Below are positions 1 through 7,968 of a DNA stretch of 33,007 nucleotides, piece after piece (position 1 is the first letter of the stretch; every line of letters begins with the position of its first letter). A model generated the notes under the pieces. That model had not been told where the DNA came from. It ran no database searches and saw nothing but the letters and a program-made list of their open reading frames with translations. Source of the stretch: Bdellovibrionales bacterium (GTDB taxonomy: Bacteria; Bdellovibrionota_C; UBA2361; RFPC01); the NCBI GenBank assembly GCA_020434565.1, contig JAGRAO010000009.1, positions 1 to 33,007 on the forward strand, in the 5' to 3' direction. The position numbers and the translations under genes are program-made.

Positions 1-454
1 CCTTTCGCTTGAGCTTTCTCGCCATCGAGAGAGAACGGGTCATGATTCGAGCAGCAGGATCGTGGAACCAGCGAAGTCCTTTCCATGTGAGTCTCTGTGG
101 CAATCTCAGGAAGCGCTGAAAGTATGCAGGCCAAAGGGTGTGAAACGAGGTCGTAAATCGTAGTCGATTTCGGAGGCAGTAATTTCTGACCTGCACACCG
201 AGAGGACCCTCAGTCGCAATATGGATGTGGTCGGGTCTAAAGGCCCGTATCTGTTTCAGGAGCGAGATCGGCCGTGGGAGTGAGATTGGGAGATCTGGAT
301 AGAAAAAATTTGGTACCGTTGCAGTCGGGGTAACGAGTTCAACAGTATGTCCAATTGTCGTCAGCGCTTCTCGAATCTCCCGAAGCGACCTCGATACCCC
401 GTTTATTGAAGGTTCGAAAGTATCCGTCGTGATGAGAATTCGCTTTGGAGTCAT
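1..454 (-). CDS. GT4-family glycosyltransferase, N-terminal part (runs off the window)
   Basis: I translated the minus strand by hand from an ATG at 454; the frame stays open to base 1, giving 151 residues with no stop. It begins MTPKRILITTDTFEPSINGV, the typical GT4 (GT-B fold) N-terminal strand and loop with T-D-T/A-x-x-P-x-x-N-G-V. A later segment, HIATEGPLG, also matches this family, seen for example in alpha-mannosyltransferases of lipid or cell-envelope glycan synthesis. A good ribosome binding site (aaggaagagagg) lies just upstream of the ATG on this strand. The C-terminal nucleotide-sugar binding half with the E-x7-E motif lies outside the window, so donor and acceptor cannot be told. 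It is divergent from the hydrolase gene at 987. Confidence 0.85.
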   Translation of the reverse strand, partial: MTPKRILITTDTFEPSINGVSRSLREIREALTTIGHTVELVTPTATVPNFFYPDLPISLPRPISLLKQIRAFRPDHIHIATEGPLGVQVRNYCLRNRLRFTTSFHTLWPAYFQRFLRLPQRLTWKGLRWFHDPAARIMTRSLSMARKLKRK

Positions 455-986
455 TGCCCTCTCTTCCTTATTAATACGGTAGGGCCGAGGGAGAAACTCG
501 GCCAGTGAGAAAACGGTATCGGGAGAGTGAGAAGTGTGTTTGGAGTTTCTCATAGAGGGCCTTTGAGTCAAAGGAGCTCCGACTGATGCTCTTTCCCTCG
601 CTTGGGATCCACTTTTTTAAGGTTTGTGTAAGGATTTTTCGGCTTTTATGTGTATCGCGAACCGATCGCTCTGGTGCCGTATCTCAAAAGATATCTCCCA
701 CAGACGGGCAGAATCCGTCTGCGTGGTATGGATAGTTTTATCAGAGTTTTCTATGAGGTTTGGCCCGCCCCGACAACCGAGTGCGCTAAGGGACTCGGTC
801 CAACCGCAATTCTTCGTCGCGAGCTCAATCCCACTTCCCCCGGGACGACAGGAACAAAACCCTCAAGTCGACTATTGTCGAGCTGACCTCGCAGAGTTTT
901 CTGCGACTACTGCAGATCTGGCTTCCAAGTCTATCGATCATAAGCAGGAGCGAGATGCGGCCGGTCAGGAACATGACTTTCAATCG
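455..986. other. Intergenic stretch between divergent genes
   Basis: About 530 bases between the minus-strand glycosyltransferase start and my chosen hydrolase start. The plus-strand frame of the hydrolase stays open back to a TTG at 624, with further in-frame ATGs at 648 and 753. The extra 121 residues are rich in Cys, Arg and Ser, resemble no domain, and none of the upstream starts has a convincing ribosome binding site. I see no terminator, repeat or RNA gene. It should hold both divergent promoters, but I cannot place them. Confidence 0.5.
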
Positions 987-1886
987 ATGGCGGCTCCTTT
1001 CATTATTCCCGGTGGGATCGATCAACCCGCACTTTTATTCTTTGGAGGTTTGGGGGGAACTGGCTTCCCGTGGCGCGAAACCGCAGAGCTTCTTCACCGC
1101 GAATGGGGAAACCGTGCCGAGGTCCATAGTCTCGCCGGACACGACGGGACCTTTGAGTCTCTTTCAAAGGTCGGGTTTCAAGATTGGGTAGCAGATATAC
1201 TTGATAATGCAGAGCGATTGGCTGCTGGCGGAAAGAAAATCATTTTCTTTGGATTCTCAACGAGTGCACTGGCAGTACTTGAAGCCGTCTCTCAAAGACC
1301 CGAACTCTTTGGTGCGCTCGTACTTGTCGGTACACCGATGAGGATCAGAAATGGTTTACACAGCTCTTTGCTTCGACTCGTTGAGAAACTTGACAGGATC
1401 ATTCCGAGCCTCAACCGATTGACTCAGAAAATTCATGTTCGACTTGGCAGCAAAACAGAGGGAGACGGATACACCGAAGCGTACCTCAAGAGTCCACGTT
1501 TTGACCGGATTCCTTTGTCAGCTCTTGTCTCTCTTATGCGTTTGCAGAATCGAGCGCACAAGAGTCTCGAGAATATCGAGTGCCCGGTGCTTTTAATCCA
1601 AGGAAGTGAAGATCAATACATCAAGCAAAAGACCAGCGAGAAACTCTTTGCGAGACTGTCCTCGCTTGACAAGGAGTTGGTTCTCTTTGAGGGAGCGCCC
1701 CATCCTGTGATGCTTGGAAAAGATCCGAGCAGTTTTCAAAAGCGGATAGCGATATGGCTGAAAGATCTCGAAAAGGCCGGAAAGCTTGATCTCTCTGGGC
1801 CCTCGGTCGAAGACGTCAAGCAGCCGATCTCATTCCTCAGCAGGTGTATCCGGTGGATCAGAGGATCTGGAGGAGTTGCAGCGTAG
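987..1886 (+). CDS. Alpha/beta hydrolase (esterase/lipase-like)
   Basis: 299 residues from the ATG at 987. It has the layout of an alpha/beta hydrolase of the monoacylglycerol lipase/carboxylesterase kind. The nucleophile elbow is G-F-S-T-S with Ser91, the acid is probably Asp209 in QGSEDQY, and the catalytic His is His239 in GAPHPVM. The usual oxyanion-hole HG near residue 20 is replaced by FGGLGGTG. The core starts right at this ATG (MAAPFIIPGG), which is why I prefer it over the longer reading from 624. No signal peptide or membrane segment is seen, so it should be cytosolic. A roughly 25-residue tail after the last helix is not needed for the fold. Its substrate is unknown: small ester, lysophospholipid or monoacylglycerol are all possible. 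Confidence 0.8.
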   Translation: MAAPFIIPGGIDQPALLFFGGLGGTGFPWRETAELLHREWGNRAEVHSLAGHDGTFESLSKVGFQDWVADILDNAERLAAGGKKIIFFGFSTSALAVLEAVSQRPELFGALVLVGTPMRIRNGLHSSLLRLVEKLDRIIPSLNRLTQKIHVRLGSKTEGDGYTEAYLKSPRFDRIPLSALVSLMRLQNRAHKSLENIECPVLLIQGSEDQYIKQKTSEKLFARLSSLDKELVLFEGAPHPVMLGKDPSSFQKRIAIWLKDLEKAGKLDLSGPSVEDVKQPISFLSRCIRWIRGSGGVAA

Positions 1887-2093
1887 CCTTCTACGCTCTA
1901 CAAGTCCTCGCGCTCAACATTTCATACAAACTTTTCTTAGTCTGTTCAGGAAATCCTTTGAGGCCTGACTATGCAATATCCGGAATTCCGCTCGCTCGCT
2001 GAATGACGAGGCGCCATTTCTCACTTTCTTTGGATTTTAACCGACCTTTGTTATGTGGGGGCGACGTTTTATCTGGAGGAAGAGGGAAGTCAT

Positions 2094-2582
2094 ATGTCCT
2101 TCAATCGATTTGTTCACTTCTTTCGCTCGGAGGTTGGAGCTTCGCTCTCAGAGTACGTTTTTGTTCTCTCCTTCGTAGCGCTTCTTGTTACCCCATCTCT
2201 TCAACATCTTGGTGAACTCAGCGGGGTATCGCTCTGTCGATCTGACCTTTCTTGGTACGACGGTTCACTCAAGGAAGAATACCGCTACGGTGGTGAGCTG
2301 GTTGCTCCGAGCAATCCGAATCCGGATTTTGAAGGGATAGAGATCGGACCGATGCTAAAGAGTGGTCACCGTTCGAATTCTCAAGCCATTGTCTCGCCAT
2401 TAGATCCGAGTAAGGCAAAGAACTGTCAAGATCGGCCAGGCAGTTGTCCAGATGGAGAGCTAAACTACATGAACTCGGCTAAGAGATATTCGTGCGAAGA
2501 CCTCTGGCAACGCTTCGGAGGCACCGAGGATCTGTGGGGACTTGAAGCCGACGGTGTTGCGGTAAGTGCTTCGGGAGTTTAA
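2094..2582 (+). CDS. Flp-like class IVb pilin, first of a tandem pair
   Basis: 162 residues. The ATG at 2094 follows the strong ribosome binding site ggaggaagaggga. Near the N-terminus the sequence reads EVG-ASLSEY then a hydrophobic helix. This is the class IVb (Flp/Tad) prepilin signature: cleavage after Gly with Glu at +5 and Tyr at +6. The mature protein would have a hydrophobic N-terminal helix for filament packing, then a polar domain of about 125 residues, much longer than the roughly 50 residues of ordinary Flp pilins. The C-terminal domain has several Cys residues that could form disulfides. Its stop codon touches the ATG of the next pilin, so the two are translationally coupled. No tad ATPase or prepilin peptidase gene is in the window. 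A minor pseudopilin (TadE-like) role is the alternative. Confidence 0.72.
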   Translation: MSFNRFVHFFRSEVGASLSEYVFVLSFVALLVTPSLQHLGELSGVSLCRSDLSWYDGSLKEEYRYGGELVAPSNPNPDFEGIEIGPMLKSGHRSNSQAIVSPLDPSKAKNCQDRPGSCPDGELNYMNSAKRYSCEDLWQRFGGTEDLWGLEADGVAVSASGV

Positions 2583-3017
2583 ATGGCGACTCGAGAGAGA
2601 AAATCAGCAGGAGTGAGCACGGTTGAGTATATCCTCATTACCGCCTTAGCAGTTATTGTGGCGACTCCTTCACTAGAGGCTCTCTTCACTCATAACGCCA
2701 CGAGCTACTGTATGGCAACTGAGAGGTGGTTTACCGGGAGTTTTAATAAAAAGCACGGCGAAGGTATTTCTGAAAGTGATGCTCACGCAGCAGGCAATGT
2801 CAATGCAATTAAACTTTCCCTTGGGAAACGTAGTTTAGACGACCAAGCTCCCTTCAGGCGGGGAGGGAATCAAGCTCCTCCAGCTTCTTCGGAAAAGGAG
2901 GATTTTGGAGGAGGAACGACTTATGACAACTCCGCTAAAAAAGATCGGTGTGAGGAGCTTTGGTTAAAGTATCAAGCCTCGCATAAAGAAGAAGGGTTTG
3001 ACTTCAAGAACTATTAG
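2583..3017 (+). CDS. Flp-like class IVb pilin, second of a tandem pair
   Basis: 144 residues, with the ATG immediately after the TAA of the preceding pilin. It shares the class IVb prepilin signature: SAG-VSTVEY followed by the helix ILITALAVIVATPSL. Cleavage would be after Gly, with Glu at +5. The helix resembles its neighbour (both contain TPSL), and both C-terminal domains end with a similar N-S-A-K-(R/K)-x-x-C-E-(D/E)-L-W stretch. This points to gene duplication followed by divergence. The polar domain has paired Cys residues and a Gly/Pro-rich linker. The pair may form a hetero-oligomeric or tip complex of a Tad-type pilus encoded elsewhere. Family assignment rests on the prepilin motif and helix only. 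Confidence 0.72.
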   Translation: MATRERKSAGVSTVEYILITALAVIVATPSLEALFTHNATSYCMATERWFTGSFNKKHGEGISESDAHAAGNVNAIKLSLGKRSLDDQAPFRRGGNQAPPASSEKEDFGGGTTYDNSAKKDRCEELWLKYQASHKEEGFDFKNY

Positions 3018-3149
3018 AGGTTGGCTCATTCCGACCAATTCTTCCGAAAAGCTCAATGCAGCACGAGTCCGGAGGTGGCCAGCGCGTCCATTCCAGGCTC
3101 CTTAAGCAAACGTTCGTCTCGCCGACTGTAGCCGGCCGCATCAAACTGC

Positions 3150-3848
3150 TTATACGACGAGTTCCAAAAGCAACTCCAGGAACTCTGAGCTAGATGAGAA
3201 ATCGGTAAAAACTTTATCTGCACCAGCTTTCTTAAGTGCGCCTTGATCTGCTCCTCCCGTAAGAACTCCGACTGCAAAAGCTCCGTTTGACTTTGCTGCT
3301 TTCATATCCTGAATCGAATCTCCTATGATTATCGGCGAAAGCCTCCCTTGTGTTTTCCCACCAACGAGATTGAGTCCTCGCTCAAGAGCAATTCTCACTA
3401 TTTCGGATCGATCGGGCGCGTCAGACCCAAATCCACCAAAAGAAAAGAAGTGGTCAAGCGCCCCTCTTTTGAGCTTGAGTCGAGCAGTGATCTCAAGGTT
3501 TCCAGTCTCAATTCCAAGGGCTACTTTTTCGTCCGCATGAAGTTCCTTAACGAGTTTCTCTATGCCCGGAAAAACTTCGAAATTTTTGGCTTCGGCCAAG
3601 GTTGTCTGGAAATGATGAATATATCTGTCAGCAAGCGTGGTGAGTTCGCGATCAGTTGCTGGACGAGAGTAAATATGCTCACCGATCTCACGAAATATGT
3701 CAGGATCAGTCCTTCCATGCGGGCTAAAACTCGCTGGAAGCGATGCGCCGGGAAGAACATCGGCAAGAGCTCGGGTAAACGCGTGGGAGCCAGCCCCTCG
3801 AGTTCGAAGCAGAGTCCCATCAATATCAAAGAGAATGAATCTCTTCAC
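3150..3848 (-). CDS. HAD-superfamily phosphatase, phosphoglycolate phosphatase-like
   Basis: 232 residues from a GTG at 3848. I chose it because gaggag lies 6-7 bases upstream on this strand and the protein then begins VKRFILFDIDGTLL, placing HAD motif I (DxDGT, nucleophile Asp and acid Asp) at its usual position. A longer reading to 3935 adds 29 unrelated residues. Motif II/III lies around FGGFGSDAPDR, and motif IV is GDSIQDMKAAK, with the Mg2+-binding Asp pair. A helical cap domain of about 65 residues sits between motifs I and II, as in subclass IA phosphatases such as Gph. It probably dephosphorylates 2-phosphoglycolate or another small phosphate ester in the cytosol. It is convergent with the pilins and divergent from the kinase gene. 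Confidence 0.85.
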   Translation of the reverse strand: MKRFILFDIDGTLLRTRGAGSHAFTRALADVLPGASLPASFSPHGRTDPDIFREIGEHIYSRPATDRELTTLADRYIHHFQTTLAEAKNFEVFPGIEKLVKELHADEKVALGIETGNLEITARLKLKRGALDHFFSFGGFGSDAPDRSEIVRIALERGLNLVGGKTQGRLSPIIIGDSIQDMKAAKSNGAFAVGVLTGGADQGALKKAGADKVFTDFSSSSEFLELLLELVV

Positions 3849-3916
3849 GGTGTTTCTCCTCTTGATGAATCCTTTACGAGACCGATATTCTCCAGGGTGG
3901 TCTCTTTGAGAAAGTC

Positions 3917-3945
3917 TTGAAGGTCGCAAAGTCAAGCACTAGAAT
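3917..3945 (+). promoter_or_regulatory. Sigma-70-type promoter of the histidine kinase gene, leaderless
   Basis: TTGAAG (3917-3922), a 17-base spacer, then TAGAAT (3940-3945), a good match to the housekeeping consensus. Only five bases separate the -10 element from the ATG at 3951. Transcription should therefore start at or next to the A of the start codon and give a leaderless mRNA. This fits the absence of a Shine-Dalgarno sequence upstream. Confidence 0.5.
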
Positions 3946-3950
3946 TAACA

Positions 3951-5003
3951 ATGAATCAACCCTTGCCGCTATCGAATCTCGCTGTTCTTTTCGAGCCATT
4001 TCCGGACGCTGTCCTCATCTTCGATGAATCATACAAAGTAATGTCATTGAATACAGCAGCAAAGCTGCTGTTTCATCAAACGAAAAGCGCTTCTTCCTTA
4101 TCGGAATTAGTACCCGATCGTTTGTGTGCTGAACTTAGCCTTTTTTCGAGAAAGATTAATCTTAAGTTGGATAACTGTGAGGTAGATGGTCGCGCGCTTT
4201 CATTAGTTCTTACTCAGATTCTTGTCTCTCCTTCGGTTTGGATAGCGTTCATTCGAGATGTGACAAGCATTAACCAGCGAGAGGAAGAAGTTGAGGCGAT
4301 GAACGAGCGATTGCTTGATCTCGATAGGCAGCGATCTGAGTTTTTGGGGATTGCGGCGCATGATCTGAGATCTCCACTTCATAAGATTATTCTGTCGGCA
4401 GAACTCTTGGCCGGTGGGGGCCTTGACGAAGAACGACAGAAAAAGTTTATGAATATTATCCTGCGTTCATCGGAGACGATGCTCCAACTTCTGAACGATC
4501 TCCTGAATATGACCAAGATACAGTCAGGTCGCTTGGTGCTGAATCCTACCCGAGTCCGGCTTGCTCAATACCTTCACACGATAGTCGAAGAGAACCGGGA
4601 CGTTGCTCAGAGGCAGCGTATTGCTCTCACACTTGAGGTCGAAAATCCTGAAATAGAAGGAGTCTTTGACCCAGTTCGGATCGAACAGGTTCTTCAAAAC
4701 CTCTTGTCGAATGCCTTTAAATTTTCAGAAGCAGATACGACTATTACTGTTCGAGCCAAAATACACGGGGATAAGACGATTCTTGAAGTTCAAGATGAAG
4801 GAGTCGGAATCCCACTGCAAGCCCAAGAAAAGATCTTTCAAGCGTTCGCTGACACTTCAACGAAGCCGTTACATGGCGAACAAAGCACAGGACTCGGTCT
4901 CGCTATTTGCAAGAAGATTGTCGAACTTCATCGAGGTACTATTTCTGTAACGAGCGAACTTGGAAGGGGCTCAGTCTTTACTGTTGTTCTTCCAACTCAA
5001 TAA
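3951..5003 (+). CDS. Cytosolic PAS-domain sensor histidine kinase
   Basis: 350 residues. A PAS-like sensor domain covers about 10-110, followed by a short coiled coil. The DHp domain has the H-box FLGIAAHDLRSPLHK with phospho-accepting His137. The HATPase domain shows the N-box NLLSNAFKFS (Asn254), G1 box DEGVGI (282-287), an F-box around KIFQAF and G2 box STGLGLAICKKI (from 312). All catalytic boxes are intact. There is no membrane segment or signal peptide, so it senses a cytosolic or diffusible signal through the PAS domain. No complete response regulator is adjacent; the nearest receivers are about 6-8 kb away. The start is set by the promoter and ATG spacing; there is no ribosome binding site. 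Confidence 0.9.
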   Translation: MNQPLPLSNLAVLFEPFPDAVLIFDESYKVMSLNTAAKLLFHQTKSASSLSELVPDRLCAELSLFSRKINLKLDNCEVDGRALSLVLTQILVSPSVWIAFIRDVTSINQREEEVEAMNERLLDLDRQRSEFLGIAAHDLRSPLHKIILSAELLAGGGLDEERQKKFMNIILRSSETMLQLLNDLLNMTKIQSGRLVLNPTRVRLAQYLHTIVEENRDVAQRQRIALTLEVENPEIEGVFDPVRIEQVLQNLLSNAFKFSEADTTITVRAKIHGDKTILEVQDEGVGIPLQAQEKIFQAFADTSTKPLHGEQSTGLGLAICKKIVELHRGTISVTSELGRGSVFTVVLPTQ

Positions 5004-5390
5004 ATGTTTATGTCCCAGGCTTATTGCCCTCTGCTCTTTGACCTGCTCCCGCTCCGGACGCTTCCAGCAGTCCGCTGACGGCAGGCCGGCTGTTTGGAAC
5101 TGCTTCCGGCTCTCAGCTCCGGCAACAGCTACAGGGGGATGGTCTTGTAGTCCATAACTTTAATCTGAATCCGAACTGTTCGCTATTCTGGTGCGAATTT
5201 CGGATCTGAGGTCCGAAATCAGTTCCCATTCCTGAATTCTGACCACTGAGAACTGATCACGGATTTGTTGGGAGCAAGATGAGAAGAAACTCTCAAAGCC
5301 AGTCAATCTTCTGGAAACTTTCTCTTTCTCTGCCCGAATGGCTCTCAAGAGTAATGCAAATCGATATTTCCTGACTCCAGGATCGTATTT
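5004..5390. other. Intergenic stretch before the type III operon
   Basis: 387 bases. The first part (about 5040-5145) is G+C-rich and self-complementary around agcagtcc and ggaactgct, with ggccggc inside. The second part carries a perfect palindrome at 5197-5219. I see no gene. The promoter of the downstream operon must lie here, but no element convinces me. Confidence 0.45.
5197..5219. promoter_or_regulatory. Perfect inverted repeat upstream of the type III operon
   Basis: ATTTCGGA, a 7-base spacer (TCTGAGG), then TCCGAAAT: two 8-base arms about 170 bases upstream of the sigma factor start. The arm spacing of 15 bases centre to centre suits a dimeric regulator, but it may equally be a leader hairpin. 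A partial copy (GAATTTCGGA) occurs at the beginning of the sigma factor gene, near 5403. Confidence 0.35.
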
Positions 5391-6080
5391 ATGGCACAGC
5401 CCCGAATTTCGGAAGATTGCGTTGTAAGAGAGAACGCAAAATTGGTTCACAAGATCGTGTCTCAGTTGGTTGCTCGTTATCAGCTGCCACCTGAGTCTTT
5501 CGACGAATATCTCTCTGCCGGGTACTTAGGGCTTCTCGAGGCGTGGGAGCGTTATGACCCGAGTCGATCCAACACTTTTCAGACGTATGCTTTTCAACGG
5601 ATCCGGGGTGCTGTCATTGATTCCGTAAGGAGAAACGCTCCACTCTCTCATCGGGCGCACCGAATGGCAAAGGCCCTTGAAGGAGTTGAAAGCATTCGAG
5701 AGGATCTTGTCCTTCAAGCGTTTGTCGGCGAAAGCCATTCTCTCGCAACAGTGCTTGAGTATGTCGGACGCAATGCCCTTCTCTTTCGTCTCAGCCAGAT
5801 CGAAAGCGAAAATGAGATCAGTCAACATGCTTGCTCAGCAGATGATCCGGAGGGGTCGCTGCTCCGTAAGCAAATCCAAGAAATAATTGAGTCAAATCTC
5901 TCACTCCTGAACAAGAAAGAGCGGCAGGTGCTCACATTGTACTATTTTCGGGATCGAACATTTGACGAAATTGGCCTTGAGATGGGCGGACTATCAAAGT
6001 CCTGGGTTTCTCGCCTTCATTCAAGGGCATTGGCAAAGCTCAAGCGACTGCTTGTTGAGGAAGGATTTGGGAGGGATTGA
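5391..6080 (+). CDS. FliA/WhiG-like sigma-28 family factor heading the type III operon
   Basis: 229 residues. Region 2 (about 15-85) reads DEYLSAGYLGLLEAWERYDP and FQTYAFQRIRGAVIDSVR, the hallmark of the FliA/sigma-28 group. A short region 3 follows. Region 4 (about 175-225) has ERQVLTLYYFRDRTFDEIGLE and SKSWVSRLHSRALAKLK, the helix-turn-helix that reads the -35 element. Length matches FliA. Its TGA overlaps the ATG of sctJ by one base (TGATG), so it is translationally coupled to a secretion gene rather than to flagellar genes. It probably directs transcription of type III secretion or flagellar late genes. Whether the flagellin at 19497-21335 is a target is open, as I found no good sigma-28 promoter there. 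Confidence 0.88.
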   Translation: MAQPRISEDCVVRENAKLVHKIVSQLVARYQLPPESFDEYLSAGYLGLLEAWERYDPSRSNTFQTYAFQRIRGAVIDSVRRNAPLSHRAHRMAKALEGVESIREDLVLQAFVGESHSLATVLEYVGRNALLFRLSQIESENEISQHACSADDPEGSLLRKQIQEIIESNLSLLNKKERQVLTLYYFRDRTFDEIGLEMGGLSKSWVSRLHSRALAKLKRLLVEEGFGRD

Positions 6081-6844
6081 TGAAACGGATAACTCTCGTG
6101 TTGGTTCTGCTGATACTCGCTGGATGTAAGGAGCAGATTGTTCATCAACTCTCGGAAGAGGACGCGAATCGGTATCTTGCTCGGCTCCATTCTGGTCAGT
6201 TTGAAGCTGAAAAGGTGAGGTTACCGGATTCTACCTGGGCTATTGCTGTACCACGATCTGACTCGGCTGCTGCTATCCAATTTCTTTCGCGCTCTCGATT
6301 GTTCCGGAGATCGCACGGAGACGCTTCTGAGAGTCGATCGTTTCTTGTGAGTCGCGAAGAGGAGCGATTTCGCTTCGAACGTGCGATGAGTCGGGAAGTT
6401 GAAGCGACGCTCACCGCGATTGATGGAGTTCTCGAAGCAAGAGTTCACCTCAATCTCCCTCCAAGGGATCCACTTTTTGGGGTGAGCCGAGAAGGTGATG
6501 GTGCAGCTTCAGCAAGTGTTCTTCTTATTACCTCTCGAGATTTGCCGCTTTCAAACGACAGCATACGAGAACTGATTGCTGGAGCCGCTGGAGTGCCACT
6601 AGAGGGGGTGTCCGTTTTAACGAGCCAATCTCAGGAAGAGATCGATCTGCCGAACTTTGCTCATGACGTTTCGTCACTGGGGAGATTCTCAACCTGGAGA
6701 GGACGAGAGCTTCTTCTCTTCCCGTTTGCTCTTCTCTTTCTTGTGGCTGGAGTCTTCTTCGCTATCAGGGGCCGACTCCAAAACGTTGGATTGAAGCCAC
6801 GCTTTCGGATCACATTCAACTCTGAAAAAGTGAGTCAGCAATGA
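6080..6844 (+). CDS. sctJ: Type III secretion inner-membrane ring lipoprotein SctJ
   Basis: 254 residues from the ATG at 6080. A type II signal peptide ends in LILAGC, with the lipidated Cys16. The body is the YscJ/FliF ring-building domain: a first lobe to about residue 75, then VEATLTAIDGVLEARVHLNLPPRDPLF, and a second lobe ending about 190. A C-terminal transmembrane helix (about 205-228) precedes a basic tail. Length and lipobox match SctJ of injectisomes, not the much longer FliF of flagella. SctJ forms the 24-mer ring around the export gate at the inner membrane. It overlaps the next gene by four bases (ATGA). Confidence 0.9.
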   Translation: MKRITLVLVLLILAGCKEQIVHQLSEEDANRYLARLHSGQFEAEKVRLPDSTWAIAVPRSDSAAAIQFLSRSRLFRRSHGDASESRSFLVSREEERFRFERAMSREVEATLTAIDGVLEARVHLNLPPRDPLFGVSREGDGAASASVLLITSRDLPLSNDSIRELIAGAAGVPLEGVSVLTSQSQEEIDLPNFAHDVSSLGRFSTWRGRELLLFPFALLFLVAGVFFAIRGRLQNVGLKPRFRITFNSEKVSQQ

Positions 6845-7779
6845 CAGGGGAAGAGACTCCACTCGAACTCCTCGAAGCGTACGGCGCATTTTCCTCGATA
6901 AAACGCCTTCCCCTTTCGGTTGAGATGGAGAACAGCCTTCTCATGAGACGAGCTGAGTCCGAGAGAATCTCGTGGGAGTTGCGACGGGAAAGGATGCGCC
7001 ATTCACTTTCGACGAAGCGGGAGAGCATCTCTTTTAATACGTTTGGAGAAACTGTGCCTTTCTTTGGAACCCGGAAGCTCCTCGTGACCCGACTTCTGTA
7101 TGAACTCGGAGTTCCGATTCAAGCGATCGAAAGTCTTTCATCGGGCAATCTCATGCGAGGACCATGGATCGAAGTTGGAACTGAACGCACCGCTGTCGCG
7201 CTTATCTGTTTTCCTGAACTTCGCCCTCTCCTGGTTGAAGGAGTCGTCGAGTCATTGCAACAGAACAGATCGAAAATGGTGATAAGGGCTATCAAGCCCA
7301 CAGTGCACGGGGAGATCGACTCCCTCTATCGCTTCAGTCTTGCCCAGATGCAAGGGCCGCCGATACCACTTTCCTTTGTTCTGCTTCGGGGGGCATGGAG
7401 CAACGAGACTGTTCTTCGGCGTCAAGAAGCCCGATGTCGCCTGATCGTTTCTGTTACGAGGGACAAAAGAGGTTGGTCGGACGGGAGATTGAAGTCGCCA
7501 TTGGGCGAGATTTTCATAAGGGCTCGAATTTTTGAGAATACATTGGAGGTGGTCGTGTCGGAAAAGGTCTCTGCAGAGGAGGAGCAGCGAATACCATTGG
7601 AAGTTGCCCTTGGGGGACTCCCACTTACGTTCTCACAGATTCTTCGCCTTAAGCCAGGTGACGTAATTTCGGTTGATCTTTCTGAGAAAATCGTCGGTGC
7701 ACTTACGTTAAATGGCGAAGTGCTCTCTGCCGTCGAGGTGCAGCGCCGAGAGAATGCTCTTGTTATTACCGTCCGATGA
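6841..7779 (+). CDS. sctQ: Type III secretion sorting-platform protein SctQ (SpoA domain)
   Basis: 312 residues, start ATG overlapping the sctJ stop by four bases. The N-terminal half is poorly conserved, as is usual for SctQ. The last 65 residues form a SpoA domain: IPLEVALGGLPLTFSQILRL, KPGDVISVDL, then NGEVLSAVEVQRRENALVI. This is the FliN/FliM-type beta-clamp that binds SctL and forms the cytosolic sorting platform under the needle base. One terminal SpoA is clear; a second, more divergent SpoA may lie around 165-235, as in YscQ. Placement between sctJ and sctV supports the call. An internal start giving a separate C-terminal SctQ fragment is known in this family, but I cannot demonstrate it here. 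Confidence 0.8.
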   Translation: MTGEETPLELLEAYGAFSSIKRLPLSVEMENSLLMRRAESERISWELRRERMRHSLSTKRESISFNTFGETVPFFGTRKLLVTRLLYELGVPIQAIESLSSGNLMRGPWIEVGTERTAVALICFPELRPLLVEGVVESLQQNRSKMVIRAIKPTVHGEIDSLYRFSLAQMQGPPIPLSFVLLRGAWSNETVLRRQEARCRLIVSVTRDKRGWSDGRLKSPLGEIFIRARIFENTLEVVVSEKVSAEEEQRIPLEVALGGLPLTFSQILRLKPGDVISVDLSEKIVGALTLNGEVLSAVEVQRRENALVITVR

Positions 7780-7789
7780 TTGCGCTGAA

Positions 7790-7942
7790 ATGATCCTTTC
7801 TTCTCGCTTACAGATGGAATTGCTCGGTCTCGCTTCGGCACAGGATATTTTCGTTAGCCATTTTCCCGAACTGAAACCGATGTCCTGGATCCGCGATGCG
7901 AGAGAGAAACTTTCTTTTCGATCCTTCGATAAAGATAAGTGA
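7790..7942 (+). CDS. Small protein of unknown function between sctQ and the next type III gene
   Basis: 50 residues, from an ATG 10 bases after the sctQ stop. The same frame is open back to an ATG at 7754 inside sctQ, which would give 62 residues. It begins MILSSRLQMELLGLASAQDI and looks helical, with a basic tail ending in FDKDK. I do not recognise it. Its place in a compact, same-strand operon, with no other room for it, suggests it is translated. A weak ribosome binding site is the main doubt. Small needle-chaperone or export-gate accessory proteins often sit in such positions. Confidence 0.42.
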   Translation: MILSSRLQMELLGLASAQDIFVSHFPELKPMSWIRDAREKLSFRSFDKDK

Positions 7943-7968
7943 ATGAAATCCACATGAGGTAATTCGAT

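Noticed and set aside
624-986. N-terminal extension of the alpha/beta hydrolase
   Set aside because: The extra 121 residues are low-quality and Cys/Arg-rich, and the fold begins exactly at the ATG at 987.
3053-3149. A C-terminal extension or remnant gene beyond the HAD phosphatase
   Set aside because: A different frame reads a protein-like tail (DAAGYSRRDERLL), but the phosphatase is full length without it and nothing supports a frameshift.
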